Shown: positions 21,270 through 31,429, counted from the first letter of the stretch. The stretch is DNA of 64,000 nucleotides from Gp6-AA40 sp963723495 (GCA_963723495.1 CAVRQR010000012.1:372001-436000); one strand, 5' to 3'. Notes: generated by a model not told the origin, from the letters alone. Numbers and translations are program-made.

Positions 21270-23072
21270 CTATTCGGTTCCGACCTTCAGGACCGCAAGA
21301 AACGCTTCCTGCGGAATCTCGACCCGGCCGACACGCTTCATCCGCTTCTTGCCTTCCTTCTGTTTCTCGAGCAGCTTGCGCTTGCGGGTGATATCACCAC
21401 CGTAGCACTTGGCCAGCACGTTCTTGCGCAACGCCTTCACGCTCTCGCGAGCGATGATGCGGTTGCCGATCGAGGCCTGGATGGCGACCTCGAACATTTG
21501 GCGCGGAATGAGCTCGCGCATCTTCGACGCCAGCGCGCGTCCGCGATCGTACGCCGCGTCGCGGTGAACGATGATCGACAGAGCATCGACCGGCTCCCCG
21601 TTGACCAGGATGTCCATCTTGACGAGGGGCGACTCCCAGTAGCCGGTGACGTGATAGTCGAGCGATGCGTAGCCTCGTGACAGCGTCTTGAGCCTGTCGT
21701 AGAAGTCGAGGACCACTTCGTTGAACGGCAGCTCATAGGTGATGAGCACGCGATCGGACTTCAGATACTCCAGCTTCTTCTGGATGCCGCGCTTGTCCTG
21801 ACAGAGCTGCAGGATCCCGCCCACGTGTTCTGACGGCGTCAGGATCATCGCCGTGATGACCGGTTCCTCGAGCTTCGCGATCCGCCCTGCATCCGGCAGC
21901 TTGGCCGGACTGTCGATCTCCTGCACGTCGCCGTCAGTGGTCGTCACCCGGTACAACACGCCCGGCGCCGTCGTCACCAGGTCCATGTCGTATTCGCGCT
22001 CGAGACGCTCCTGCACGATCTCCATATGCAGCAGGCCGAGAAATCCGCAGCGGAATCCAAAGCCGAGCGCGGCAGACGTCTCCGGCTCGTAGAAGAACGA
22101 GGCGTCGTTGAGTCGCAGCTTCTCGAGCGCTTCGCGCAGCTCCGTGTACTTGTGGCCTTCCACCGGATAGAGACCGGCGAAGACCATCGGCTTCAACTCC
22201 TTGAAGCCGGGGAACGGCTCGGCCGTCGGACGTGCGGTCTCGGTAACCGTGTCGCCGATCTTCGCGTCGGCCACGCGCTTGATGTTCGCGACGATGTAGC
22301 CGACTTCACCGACACCGAGCTCATCGACTGGGGTCGCCTTCGGTGAGAAGACACCAAGGCCGTCCACCTCGTAGTCCTCCTCGATGGCCATGAGCCGAAT
22401 CTTCTGCTTGGTCCTGAGGGCTCCGTCGATCACGCGGACGACGATCACCACGCCGCGATAGGCGTCGTACGAGGAGTCGAAGATCAGCGCCTTCAGCGGT
22501 GCGTCTGGATCACCGGCAGGAGGGTGGAATCGCTCCACCACCGCCTCGAGGATGTCGCGCGTACCCGTGCCTTCTTTGGCGCTGGCCAGGATCGCCGTTG
22601 ACGCGTCCAACCCGATGATGTCCTCGATCTGACGCTTGCACTCCTCGGGCTGCGCGCTCGGGAGATCGATCTTGTTGATGACCGGAATCACGTCGAGGTT
22701 GTTGTCCACAGCCAGATAGGCGTTGGCGAGCGTTTGAGCCTCGACGCCCTGCGAGGCATCGACGAGCAGCAGCGCGCCCTCGCATGCGGCAAGAGACCGC
22801 GTCACCTCGTAGCCGAAATCGACGTGCCCGGGTGTGTCGATCAGATTCAGGACGTACTGCTGACCACTTTGCGACGTGTAGTTCAGGCGTACAGGATGCG
22901 CCTTGATCGTGATGCCCCGTTCACGCTCGAGGTCCATGGCGTCGAGGACCTGCGCTTCCATCTCGCGCGCCTGCAGCGCGCCCGTCAGCTCGAGGAAGCG
23001 ATCTGCCAGCGTCGACTTGCCATGGTCGATATGCGCGATGATCGAGAAATTGCGGATATGACGTCGATCCAT
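21270..23072 (-). CDS. lepA: Elongation factor 4
   Basis: A 600-residue translational GTPase that back-translocates stalled ribosomes. The G domain starts with RNFSIIAHIDHGKSTLADRF (P-loop), then the switch region ERERGITIKAHPVRL, DTPGHVDFGYEV, NKIDLPSAQPEE and SAKEGTG. Domains II and III follow, and the LepA-specific C-terminal domain ends near RKKMKRVG-type residues (EKQKEGKKRMKRVGRVEIPQ). The full length is intact, with no frameshift. It is transcribed into lepB. Confidence 0.97.
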   Translation of the reverse strand: MDRRHIRNFSIIAHIDHGKSTLADRFLELTGALQAREMEAQVLDAMDLERERGITIKAHPVRLNYTSQSGQQYVLNLIDTPGHVDFGYEVTRSLAACEGALLLVDASQGVEAQTLANAYLAVDNNLDVIPVINKIDLPSAQPEECKRQIEDIIGLDASTAILASAKEGTGTRDILEAVVERFHPPAGDPDAPLKALIFDSSYDAYRGVVIVVRVIDGALRTKQKIRLMAIEEDYEVDGLGVFSPKATPVDELGVGEVGYIVANIKRVADAKIGDTVTETARPTAEPFPGFKELKPMVFAGLYPVEGHKYTELREALEKLRLNDASFFYEPETSAALGFGFRCGFLGLLHMEIVQERLEREYDMDLVTTAPGVLYRVTTTDGDVQEIDSPAKLPDAGRIAKLEEPVITAMILTPSEHVGGILQLCQDKRGIQKKLEYLKSDRVLITYELPFNEVVLDFYDRLKTLSRGYASLDYHVTGYWESPLVKMDILVNGEPVDALSIIVHRDAAYDRGRALASKMRELIPRQMFEVAIQASIGNRIIARESVKALRKNVLAKCYGGDITRKRKLLEKQKEGKKRMKRVGRVEIPQEAFLAVLKVGTE

Positions 23073-23167
23073 TGGGGCCCGGACCGTTCTGCGGTTCCGG
23101 CAACGAGTACGACACCCTCGTCACGCGCCCCATCGCGGTCCCATGAATTGTATCAGGCGGCCCCGGA

Positions 23168-24802
23168 TCAGGCCGGGGGCCGGGAATCGAGCTCACGCAG
23201 CAGCGCGGCGACATCCTCATGGCCGGTCTCGTTGGCCGCGCGCAACGGCGTGTAGCCGAACGTGTTCTCGGCGTGCGCATGCGCCGCGGCGCCGGAGCGC
23301 AACAAGAGGCGAATCGTGTCGAGGCTCGCGCCGCACCCTGCCGCGAGGTGGAGAGCGAACGATCCGAAGCGGTTCCTGACACCGACGTCAGCGCCTCTCT
23401 CCAGCAACTCTGCGACCGTCTTTGCTGAACCTGCGGCCGATGATCCTTTCAGGGCATGCATCAGGGGCGTCATCCGATCCTGACCGCTCAGGCTGTTCAC
23501 GTCGGCACCGCGGGCGAGAAGGCTGCGACACAGCGCCACGTGTCCACCCTTGGCAGCACCTCCGAGCGCCAGTGCAAGATGATCGCCGGTCGGCCGATCG
23601 CCCAGCAATCGCATGACGAGATCGTCGTCTCCAAGAAGCGCTGCGCCGTCGATCCGGTGGGGCAGATACTCCATGAAGACGTCGTCGAGTCGCACGTCAC
23701 CAGTGGGATAGTTGAGTGCGTCCCACGGGCTTCCCGCCTCGATGAGCGACTTTGCGACGCGACCGAACTCACCTTCCGCGTGGCGCTTCTCGACCAGGCA
23801 GTCGTACATCGCAAAGCCAAGCGGCGTTGACTCAAAGCGCGGATCGACCAGATCGACGGGCGCGCCTCTCGAGATCAGAAGGTCGACGAGGTCGCCCGAC
23901 CCGGACCACGCGGCATTGTGAAGCGCACTGTAGCCGTGACTGATTTCCGGGTGCGCGATGGGAAATCCGAGGTCGAGCATCAGCCTGACTGCATCGTAGT
24001 TCGTGTTCGTCTCCCAGCAGTAGCGCGGCAGCAGCTCGAGGTCGACCGGCGGCAGGCTTGCCACGATGCCGGGATGACGAGCGGCGATCGCTTCGGCCTC
24101 GCTGCGTCGAGCCAGCACGCACGACACGAGCAGACGCGTCGTATCGTCGCTCCGCGCGTAGAGCAGATCGAAGACCTCGGGATGTCCCTTGGAGAGAGCG
24201 ATCTGATGCGGGTACGAGTTGAACGCAAGGCTCCACTGGTAAATCGTCCCGCCGCGTCCGTTGTGACCGAGGGGTGGAAAGTCTGGCAGCCGTCCGGTGC
24301 GGTACGCAACACACGATGGATTGGAGTCGATCAGACGGGCAGCAAGTTCCTTGTCGCCAAGCGCAGCGGCCATGAAGATGTCTGGCGATGCGCCGCGGTC
24401 CAACAGGAAGCGCGCAACGTCTGGCGCATCTCCTATCAACCACTGCGCCGGCGTCGAATCATGATCCTCGTCACGCGCGTCGATGCGGGCGCCGTGGTCG
24501 AGCAGCAGCCGCGCCGTCGTGACATCGCGGGAAAAATGGAGCGGCGTGCAGGCGTCGCAGCCTTTCGCGTCGATTAACGTCGGATCGTCGGCGAGCATGG
24601 ACGCCAGATGATCGGTGAGACCGATGCCGGCGGCGGCATGAACCGAGAGCGTTGCGCCCCGTGCCACAAGCGTTCGCGCGACATCCGGATCGACCGAGCG
24701 CGTGTGCAGGCCGGACGCCCACCACTCACTGACTGCCTGCAGGTCCCTGGCAGACCCTGATTCAATCGCGCGCGCCAGAATCGGATCCATCGCAACCGGC
24801 AT
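23168..24802 (-). CDS. Cytoplasmic ankyrin-repeat protein
   Basis: A 544-residue protein without a signal peptide, built of about twelve ankyrin-like units: ARTLVARGATLSVHAAAGIG, ARLLLDHGARIDARDEDHDSTP, SALHNAAWSGSGDLVDLLISRGA, TPLMHALKGSSAAG and, at the end, TPLRAANETGHEDVAALLREL. Such proteins serve as protein-binding scaffolds. No enzymatic motif is visible. Unlike the ankyrin protein at 11402 it lacks an export signal, so it should act in the cytosol. It lies upstream of lepA on the same strand, with 95 bases between. Confidence 0.85.
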   Translation of the reverse strand: MPVAMDPILARAIESGSARDLQAVSEWWASGLHTRSVDPDVARTLVARGATLSVHAAAGIGLTDHLASMLADDPTLIDAKGCDACTPLHFSRDVTTARLLLDHGARIDARDEDHDSTPAQWLIGDAPDVARFLLDRGASPDIFMAAALGDKELAARLIDSNPSCVAYRTGRLPDFPPLGHNGRGGTIYQWSLAFNSYPHQIALSKGHPEVFDLLYARSDDTTRLLVSCVLARRSEAEAIAARHPGIVASLPPVDLELLPRYCWETNTNYDAVRLMLDLGFPIAHPEISHGYSALHNAAWSGSGDLVDLLISRGAPVDLVDPRFESTPLGFAMYDCLVEKRHAEGEFGRVAKSLIEAGSPWDALNYPTGDVRLDDVFMEYLPHRIDGAALLGDDDLVMRLLGDRPTGDHLALALGGAAKGGHVALCRSLLARGADVNSLSGQDRMTPLMHALKGSSAAGSAKTVAELLERGADVGVRNRFGSFALHLAAGCGASLDTIRLLLRSGAAAHAHAENTFGYTPLRAANETGHEDVAALLRELDSRPPA

Positions 24803-24965
24803 GTTAGCCCCGTTTCAACACGGTGGAGAAGCCCAGCGGCGGCCGGAACTGGAGCGCATGCCCAGTCGTCAATGTCCACGACCTGGTGTTCTGAGAATCC
24901 TCAACACAACCGAGCCGCAGTGCAATCCTATCGAATAGACTGTGACCTTTCAGCAAAGGAGCGGA

Positions 24966-26196
24966 ATGCGACGAGTATTCATACTGGCCGGTGTCCTGGT
25001 TGGATTGACGGTTCCGGGCGAGGCACAGCGCGCCTCCGCCGACGTCACGCAGTGGCGCGGTGCCGCCCGTGACGGAATCATTACCGGACTGACGACGCCA
25101 CAGGCGTGGCCCGAGACGCTTACCGAACGGTGGAAAGTCGAGATCGGCACCGGCTACGCCACCCCGCTCGTCGTTGGCGACCGTGTGTATCAATTCTCAC
25201 GAATCGGCGACAACGAGACGATGACCGCGCTCGATGCGGCGAGCGGAAAGGTCCTCTGGCAGGCGGGCTATCCAGCGACGTTCACGATGAACCCGGCAAC
25301 CAAGCAACATGGCCCCGGACCGAAATCGACACCGATCTTCTTCAACGGCCGTCTGTATTCGATAGGCATGACCGGAACCGTCACCGCGTGGGATGCGGCG
25401 AGCGGCAAACAGGTCTGGCAAAAAGCCGGGACCGGCCCGGAGATGCTCTACACGACACACGCCTTCTCGCCAATGGTCGACGGCGGTCATGTGATCTTCC
25501 ACGTGGGTGGCAACGACAAAGGCGCGCTGACGGCGTTCGACCTGAATACCGGCGCTGTGCGCTGGAGCTGGACTGGTGACGGCCCCGGCTATGCATCGCC
25601 AGTCGTGGCGACAATCGACGGCGTTCGGCAGGTCATCACACCCACACAAGCGAAGATCGTCGGCGTCGATGCGAGCACGGGCGCGCTGCTCTGGGAGCGG
25701 CCGATGGTCCACCAGTTCACGTCGAACTCGATCACCCCGATCGTCAACGGTCAGACCGTGATTGTCGCCGGCACGGGACCGCTGTTCGCGTTCGCCGTCG
25801 CACGACGCGGTGGTCAGTGGACGACGGAGCAGATCTGGGAGAACAGCCGAGCTGCCGCTGCGCCACACGACACCGGTCGTCGCCGGTGACGTGCTCTACG
25901 GCCTCTCGGGCCGGAACGCCGGACAGTACTACGCGATGGACGCGAAGACCGGCAAGACGCTGTGGACATCGGATGGTCGGCAGGCCGCGCATGCATCGAT
26001 GGCGCGCGCCGGCGATCTGCTCTTCAGCCTCGAGAGCGACGGTGAGCTGGTGATTGCTCGCAACAGCCAGACCGCCTTTGAGCTGGTTCGCCGTTACAAG
26101 GTGTCGCCCAACGAAACGTGGGCGCAACCCGCCATTACGGGTAACCGCGTCTTCGTGAAGGACGTGACCTCGCTGACATTGTGGTCGTGGAATTGA
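24966..26196 (+). CDS. Secreted PQQ-like beta-propeller protein (one frameshift)
   Basis: An eight-bladed propeller with PQQ-type repeats: TALDAASGKVLWQAGYPATF, TAWDAASGKQVWQKAG, TAFDLNTGAVRWSWTGDG, GVDASTGALLWERPMV and, after a slip near 25845, YAMDAKTGKTLWTSDGR. A signal peptide (MRRVFILAGVLVGLTVPGEAQ) is present. The AGGAG site 5 bases before the ATG fixes the start. The WxxR motif DVTQWRGAARDG is typical of outer-membrane or periplasmic BamB-like proteins of Acidobacteriota. No residues for PQQ or metal binding can be assigned by eye, so structural rather than dehydrogenase function is as likely. Confidence 0.82.
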
Positions 26197-26207
26197 GTTG
26201 ATTCAGT

Positions 26208-27289
26208 GTGATGCGCTCGATCGTCGGTGGCGGCCCCGCCGGTTCCACGGCCGCCAGGCGGCTTCGCCTGGCCGGCTGGGACGTCGTGGTCGCCGAGCGC
26301 GCGCGCTTTCCGCGCGACAAGGTGTGCGCCGGGTGGCTGACGCCCGACGTGTTCCCTCTGCTGGATCTGACACCTGGCGGAGTACCGCGCGACCGGGCTG
26401 ACCCTTCCAGGAGATCACTGCCTTTCGAACGAGCGTCATGGGTGGACGCGCAATCGAGACCCGCTATCCCAACGTCGTCAGCTACGGCATCCGCCGCTGC
26501 GAGTTCGACACGTTCCTGCTGCAACGTGCCGGTGTGCGCGTGCTCGAGGACACCTTCGTCCGGACGCTCCGGCGCGATCACGGACAAATGGATCGTCAAC
26601 GAGTCGATCGAGGCCTCGGTCGTCATCGGAGCGGGCGGGCACTTCTGCCCCGTCGCGCGTCATCTTCGCGGCAACGCGGACGACCATGCGCCAATCGTCG
26701 CGAAGGAAGCCGAGTTCAGGATCGACGAACGCAGAACGCAGGTAGCAGGCACGACGCCCGAGTTGTTCTTCTGCCGCGATCTCCAGGGCTATGCGTGGTG
26801 TGTCCGCAAAGGTGATTACCTCAATGTCGGGCTCGGCCGGCGAGGCAACCTACGGATTCATGACCCACGTCAAAGAGTTCGTCGCGTTCCTCGAACGCCA
26901 CCAGATCGCCGCCGATATCTCCACACGTTCGCTGGCATGGGCACGCTTATCTTGGTTCGGGAGTCGGTGACACGTCCGACCATGGCCAGGCGATGCTGCT
27001 CGTCGGCGACGCAGCAGGGCTTGCTTACCCGGAAAGCGGTGAAGGGATTCGTCCCGGCGATCGAGTCTGGCCGACTGGCCGCTGAAACGCTGATTGCCGC
27101 CGACGGTCGGAGCGGGAGCGGAGGACCTTCAACCGTACGCTGCAGACGCTCCGGCGTCTGCATCCCGCCGGCCGCGAGAACCCCGTGCCCAGTGCGAACC
27201 GCCCTGGCTGCCATCGGTCGCGTGCTGCTCAACTCCCCCGCCTTCACAAGGCGCGTCGTCCTCGACGGTGGTTTCTGCGAACGATGTAG
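26208..27289 (+). pseudogene. FAD-dependent oxidoreductase, geranylgeranyl reductase-like, with several frameshifts
   Basis: The N terminus has the dinucleotide motif IVGGGPAGSTAARRLRLAGW, then RFPRDKVCAGWLTPDVFPLL, as in geranylgeranyl reductase/halogenase-type flavoproteins. The frame then changes repeatedly (about 26358, 26410, 26570, 26850, 26950, 27000, 27110). Pieces such as GGRAIETRYPNVVSYGIRR, VVIGAGGHFCPVARHLRG, ELFFCRDLQGYAWC and the second FAD motif MLLVGDAAGLAYPESGEGIR still read clearly. A final piece ends in RRWFLRTM with a stop at 27287-27289. The density of breaks is the highest in the window, so real decay is possible, though assembly error remains likely. Confidence 0.65.
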
Positions 27290-27298
27290 AAACCTGTC

Positions 27299-27326
27299 AA
27301 CTTCCAAGGACCAACTCCCAACAATT
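27299..27326. repeat. Short run of mixed heptads
   Basis: Four heptads in phase, AACTTCC, AAGGACC, AACTCCC, AACAATT. They start 10 bases after the stop of the flavoprotein remnant and mix units of the families seen elsewhere. The remaining bases to the citrate synthase stop (27414) show nothing else. Confidence 0.55.
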
Positions 27327-27413
27327 TCCGGAACGCGGACTTGGCCCCGAAGCTTCAGGAACGAGCTACTGACGGTGGGCCTTTCTCTGAATTTCAGGTC
27401 GGTTCTCGATTCT

Positions 27414-28555
27414 TCAACGCTGGTCGATCGGAACAAATCGCTGTGGGTACGGCGGGCCGGTATAGTCCGCACGCGGGCGAATGAGCCGGTTGTTGGCGTA
27501 CTGCTCCAGGATATGCGCCGTCCAGCCGGACATGCGACTGACCGCGAAGACAGGCGTGTAGAGATCGATCGGGAATACCCAGCGCGTAGTAGGTCGAGGC
27601 GGAGTAGAAGTCGACGTTCGGGTTCAGCTTCTTCTCGCCTTTGACCAGCGCTTCGATCCGTTGCGACATGTCGAACCACGCCGTGTTGCCGGATCGCTTG
27701 CCAAGATCCTGGGACATCCGTCGCAGGTGCGTCGCCCGCGGATCCTCGGTCTTGTAGACCCGATGGCCGAAGCCCGGGATCTTCTCCTTGCGCGCCAGCT
27801 TGCCGCGAATGACGTCATCGACACGCTCGCCGGTCGCCGTCTGCCCGAGCTCGAGCAGCATCTTCATGACCTCGGCGTTCGCTCCCCCGTGCAACGGTCC
27901 CTTGAGCGTGCCAATGGCGGCCACGACCGCGGAATACATGTCGGTGAGGGTGGCGGCTGCGACACGTCCGGCAAACGTCGACGCATTCAGCTCGTGATCG
28001 GCATGAAGAATCAGCGCGACATCGAGCGCACGAATGGCGGTCGAATTCGGCCGCTCGCCGGTCAGCAGATACAGAAAGTTCGCCGCATGGCTCATCGCCG
28101 GGTCGGGCGCGAGCGGTCCGCCGCCGTTCTGAAGCCGACCCCACGTGGCGACGATCGTCCCGACCTGCGCGGTGAGCCGGACGGCTTTCTTGTACTGCGC
28201 CTGTGGCGAGCTGTCACCGAGGTCGGCATCGTAATGCGCCAACGCCGACGTAATGGTGCGGAGCGCATCCATCCCATCCACCGGCGGCAGGCTGCGCATC
28301 AGGCGAATGATCGGCTCGGGAGCGACTCGCTCGGCCGCCAGCTGCGACTGCAGATCTCCCAGCTCAGCTCGCGACGGCAGCCGTCGATGCCACAGGAGGA
28401 AGCAGACTTCTTCGAACGTGGCGCCCTTCGCAAGATCGTGGATGTCGTATCCGCAATACGCGAGCACACCTCGCTCGCCGTCCAGGTAGCAGATCGCAGA
28501 CGATCGTCGCGACGACGTCCTCGAGGCCGCCCTTAGCTCTCTCCGCTGTTGCCAT
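27414..28555 (-). CDS. gltA: Citrate synthase (two frameshifts)
   Basis: Citrate synthase condenses acetyl-CoA and oxaloacetate at the entry of the TCA cycle. Corrected, the protein starts MATAERAKGGLEDVVATTSAICYLD and is about 380 residues. Catalytic regions are visible: LHADHELNASTFAGR (His), GPLHGGANAEVMKML (His) and GFGHRVYKTEDPRA, with the Asp-containing stretch NVDFYSASTYYALGIP near the end. Slips lie near 28500 (ATIV to SAICYLDGERGV) and 27570, where dropping one C of CCC gives PIDLYTPVFAVSRMSGW and the stop at 27414. A normal C terminus (RADYTGPPYPQRFVPIDQR) supports the correction. Type II short form, as in many Gram-negative and Gram-positive bacteria. Confidence 0.9.
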
Positions 28556-28564
28556 GGGCTGATC

Positions 28565-29575
28565 TTACTGCTTACTCGAAGACCCCTCCGGTCGAAGACC
28601 CCGAAACACAGCTTCCACGAACTGCGTCGTCGACCAGCCGCGTGCAGCACCGTAGAGCCCGTCGTACTCCATCGTCGGGCGCGCGGCCTGGACCTGCGCG
28701 AGCGTCATCCCGCGGTTCACCATGTCCTGCATGCGATCGCGAATGATGGTCACCATGTCGCGGTACTCGACCAGATCCGCTTCATCGGAGACTCGCCCGT
28801 GTCCGGGCACGATCATCGTCCCACCCTCGGTTTTCTCTCCCGCGATGACGAGAGCCAGCAGCTGATTGAGACCATCGAGAACACCTGTGATGTTCCCGCC
28901 GCGCTGCGCGTCGATGATCGGGTAGCTCACCGTGGAATACACGTCGCCTGCCGCAATGACGTCCGATCGCCGGAAGAAGGCGATGCTGTCACCATCGGTG
29001 TGCGCCGTTGAGAAGTGGACGATCTGAATACCTTCGCCGTTGTAGAAAAACTCCTTGCTCTTTCCGGAGAACGTGGAGGTTGGCCACGCCGTCACCGGCG
29101 TGGGCGACTGAGAACCAGACGGCGCGCTCATCCGGTTGAGCGTCTCCTCGTGCGCGATGATCTCTGCTCGCGCGGACGTCCCCGCGCCGACAACGGCGAC
29201 GCCACGGCCGGATATCGGTGCCCCCGAGGCGCCGATGCGCTCGTTGCCACCGACATGGTCGGAGTGCGAATGCGTGTTGATGATGTGCCGCACGGGCCTG
29301 TTGGTCAGCTGGCGCAGCGCGGCCAGAACCGCGTCGCCGTTCTCTGCCGTGCCGGTATCCACGAGGATCGCCCCCAGATTGCCGGTCTGCACCGTGATAT
29401 TCGATCCGGCACCGAGGATGACGTGAACGTTTCCCTGAACGGGCATCGTGCGCAGACCGCTCTCAGGGCGAGGCGGCGGCGCACTGCCCTGAGCGCTGCC
29501 GGCCGCGTTCGCCGACAGCGCGCCGACGATGGCTGCTGCAGCGACGATGAGCAGCTTGATCATCGGACCCTTCAT
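28565..29575 (-). CDS. Secreted metallo-beta-lactamase-fold hydrolase
   Basis: A signal peptide (LLIVAAAAIVGALSANAAG) precedes an MBL fold. Zinc ligands are in HIINTHSHSDHVGGNE (HxHxDH), the later histidine in VHFSTAHTDGDSI, the aspartate in AAGDVYS and the last His in MIVPGHGRVSD. Such exported hydrolases of Acidobacteriota resemble SoxH/quinoprotein-relay or glyoxalase II-like proteins. Beta-lactamase activity is possible but not shown. The ATG overlaps the stop of the upstream gene by ATGA, so the two are translationally coupled. Confidence 0.88.
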   Translation of the reverse strand: MKGPMIKLLIVAAAAIVGALSANAAGSAQGSAPPPRPESGLRTMPVQGNVHVILGAGSNITVQTGNLGAILVDTGTAENGDAVLAALRQLTNRPVRHIINTHSHSDHVGGNERIGASGAPISGRGVAVVGAGTSARAEIIAHEETLNRMSAPSGSQSPTPVTAWPTSTFSGKSKEFFYNGEGIQIVHFSTAHTDGDSIAFFRRSDVIAAGDVYSTVSYPIIDAQRGGNITGVLDGLNQLLALVIAGEKTEGGTMIVPGHGRVSDEADLVEYRDMVTIIRDRMQDMVNRGMTLAQVQAARPTMEYDGLYGAARGWSTTQFVEAVFRGLRPEGSSSKQ

Positions 29576-30456
29576 CGCCGCACCGGCGCTGTCTGAACCG
29601 GCATGGTCTTGACCTTGTCCACGTACTGCGGGTACATCGTCTCGGCGCCGCCGCGCGTGGGCGCGACGGGCAAGGCATGCTTCGATGCGAACTCAGTGAG
29701 ATAAGGGTTCTGACCCGGCAGATAGTGCGGCACGTACGCGGGGTCGCGTCCGGGAACTTCGTCGTCGGCCTGACAGAAGAGCCACGCCTGGTACTGATTT
29801 GGCGTCGTCGCCACGTCGAGCGTGAGATTCGTCGTCTTGACGAGCGGCTCCTCGAGGAAGATTGGGTCCTCGGTGATCGACACCTGGGTCAGCACGTTGT
29901 CATGACGATAGAAGTACTCGGTCATGACCGTCTTCTCACTCATCGGAATACCGTTGCGGCGGTGCCATCCCTGCTTGATGTGCGTCGTTCGCACTTTCAG
30001 CGCCCGGCCTTGCCACTCACCTGTCGAGAATCCCATCCATGTGTGCGGCGCTTCTTCGGGCGGATGTGGGCGGCCATCCAGCCAGATGGTCCGCTCCTGC
30101 GCGTATGTGCTGAGAAAATGCCTGATCGCAACCACGTTCTGCGTGCCGGGATCGACTTCCTCTGTTATCCGCACCCGGATCGGTCCCCGGTAAATGTACG
30201 GAGAGACGTGCGCGCGGCATTGATGCTCGGGGAGAGTGAGCCGTGAGGCATCCCAGCTGTCGGCGTACTGGCGACCGGCCGCGTTGATGGGGATGCCCAG
30301 GTAGTCGCCCAGATCCGGTCCTGGTCCGCGCTCCGGCTGGTCTTCGTGGAAGGCCCCGACCCAGTCTCCATTCAGGAAACTTTGGGCGGCGACTGTCGTA
30401 CCGCTTAACACCAACGCAAGCAGCGTTGCCACAGATATCAAGAAGAATCGGACCAT
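29572..30456 (-). CDS. Secreted protein of unknown function coupled to the MBL hydrolase
   Basis: Starting at MVRFFLISVATLLALVLSG (30456), the protein has a signal peptide and about 294 residues. Readable conserved-looking motifs are FLNGDWVGAFHEDQPERGPG, DASRLTLPEHQCRAHVSPY, RTIWLDGRPHPPEEAPHTWMG and VKTTHIKQGWHRRNGIPMSE-like stretches. The family recurs in Acidobacteriota and Proteobacteria without a known function. I see no catalytic signature. Its stop overlaps the ATG of the MBL-fold gene, implying an operon and probably a shared pathway. Confidence 0.75.
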   Translation of the reverse strand: MVRFFLISVATLLALVLSGTTVAAQSFLNGDWVGAFHEDQPERGPGPDLGDYLGIPINAAGRQYADSWDASRLTLPEHQCRAHVSPYIYRGPIRVRITEEVDPGTQNVVAIRHFLSTYAQERTIWLDGRPHPPEEAPHTWMGFSTGEWQGRALKVRTTHIKQGWHRRNGIPMSEKTVMTEYFYRHDNVLTQVSITEDPIFLEEPLVKTTNLTLDVATTPNQYQAWLFCQADDEVPGRDPAYVPHYLPGQNPYLTEFASKHALPVAPTRGGAETMYPQYVDKVKTMPVQTAPVRR

Positions 30457-30603
30457 AAATCCCCTCGTTCGCGCCCTATATATCACGGCTGCTGAGCAAG
30501 GCCTCATATCTGAAGCCAGGCGGCATCATTCCTGCTCAGACATGATCACTCCGCGGCTGTGCGACCTCGTCCGTACGCGCGGAGCAAGAGAGGAGCTCGC
30601 GTT

Positions 30604-31240
30604 ATGTGGACTCGTGTATTCAACCTCTGGTTCGCCGTTGCGCTCGTACTGGGCGCCGCAGCCACGGCAACTGCGCAGCAACCACCACCGGCAGGTTCTG
30701 CCGCACCACCCGCCCAGGCCCAGGCCCCGGCATCGATCGGTACACCGACCTACGAGCTGTCCGGAGGCTATCAACTGCTCCACTTGCGCGATTCGACGTT
30801 TCCATTTGGCCTGAATGTCGACGGCGCCCGCCACTACGGATCGTTCGGTCTGGTCGCCGAGATCGGCTTCGCGATCGACTCCGAGGAGGAGGCGGGCCTC
30901 GAACTGAGCTCCAACGCGTGGAACTTCGGTGTCGGCGGCCGGTGGACGGGATTCAACTCCGGGCCGGTGTGGCCGTTCGCGCAGGTGTTGATGGGACTTG
31001 GAGTTCTGCACACCAGCCTCGAGGTCGCAGGGCTCGAGGCGAACGAAACCGAAACCAGCTTCATGCTGCAACCGGGTGTGGGAGTCAATTTCGTCGTCGC
31101 GGACGGCGTCGGACTGGTCTTCCAGGTCGACTATCGCCGGACGTTCTTCGAGGAGCTTGAGGATGTCGAAGACGCCAACAATCAGTTCCGCGTCTTCATC
31201 GGCGCGCGAATGATCCTCGACTCGATCTCGTGTGTCGTAA
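30604..31240 (+). CDS. Small outer-membrane beta-barrel protein (3' frameshift likely)
   Basis: An AGGAG ribosome site precedes ATG 30604. A signal peptide (VFNLWFAVALVLGAAATATAQ) and a Pro/Ala/Gln-rich linker lead to an eight-stranded type barrel: YELSGGYQLLHLRDSTFPFG, RHYGSFGLVAEIGFAID, WNFGVGGRWTG, VWPFAQVLMGLGVLH, FMLQPGVGVNFVVADGVGLVFQVDYRR and the last strand NQFRVFIGARMI. The open frame runs on to 31422 through two palindromes. I infer a one-base slip at about 31210-31237, because the TAA at 31238-31240 lies immediately before the first palindrome. The function is unknown; it resembles outer-membrane proteins of the OmpA/OmpW barrel size. Confidence 0.75.
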
Positions 31241-31297
31241 GCGGGGTCTTGTTCTCGAGACCCCGCGCTCCGGCGGGTCCGCAAAGCGGGACCCGCC
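31241..31297. repeat. Twin REP-like palindromes, copies D1 and D2
   Basis: GCGGGGTCT (31241-31249) pairs perfectly with AGACCCCGC (31258-31266). Five bases later GGCGGGTCCGC (31272-31282) pairs with GCGGGACCCGCC (31286-31297), with one bulge. Two adjacent hairpins right after the barrel gene's inferred stop may stabilise or terminate its mRNA. The next 130 bases to the glycosyltransferase stop contain nothing I can name. Confidence 0.75.
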
Positions 31298-31429
31298 CTG
31301 CACGTCCCGCCCGTCATCTCATAGAGCCGGACGACAGCTACGTCATTCACTTGAAGAACAAGACAGACATTCCCGTGTCGCGACGGCAATCGCGACAACT
31401 TCGCGAGAATCTGGGATTGTGAACCCGCC

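Noticed and set aside
23168..24802. Effector protein of a secretion system (ankyrin)
   Set aside because: No secretion-system genes or export signal nearby; ankyrin repeats alone do not show an effector role.
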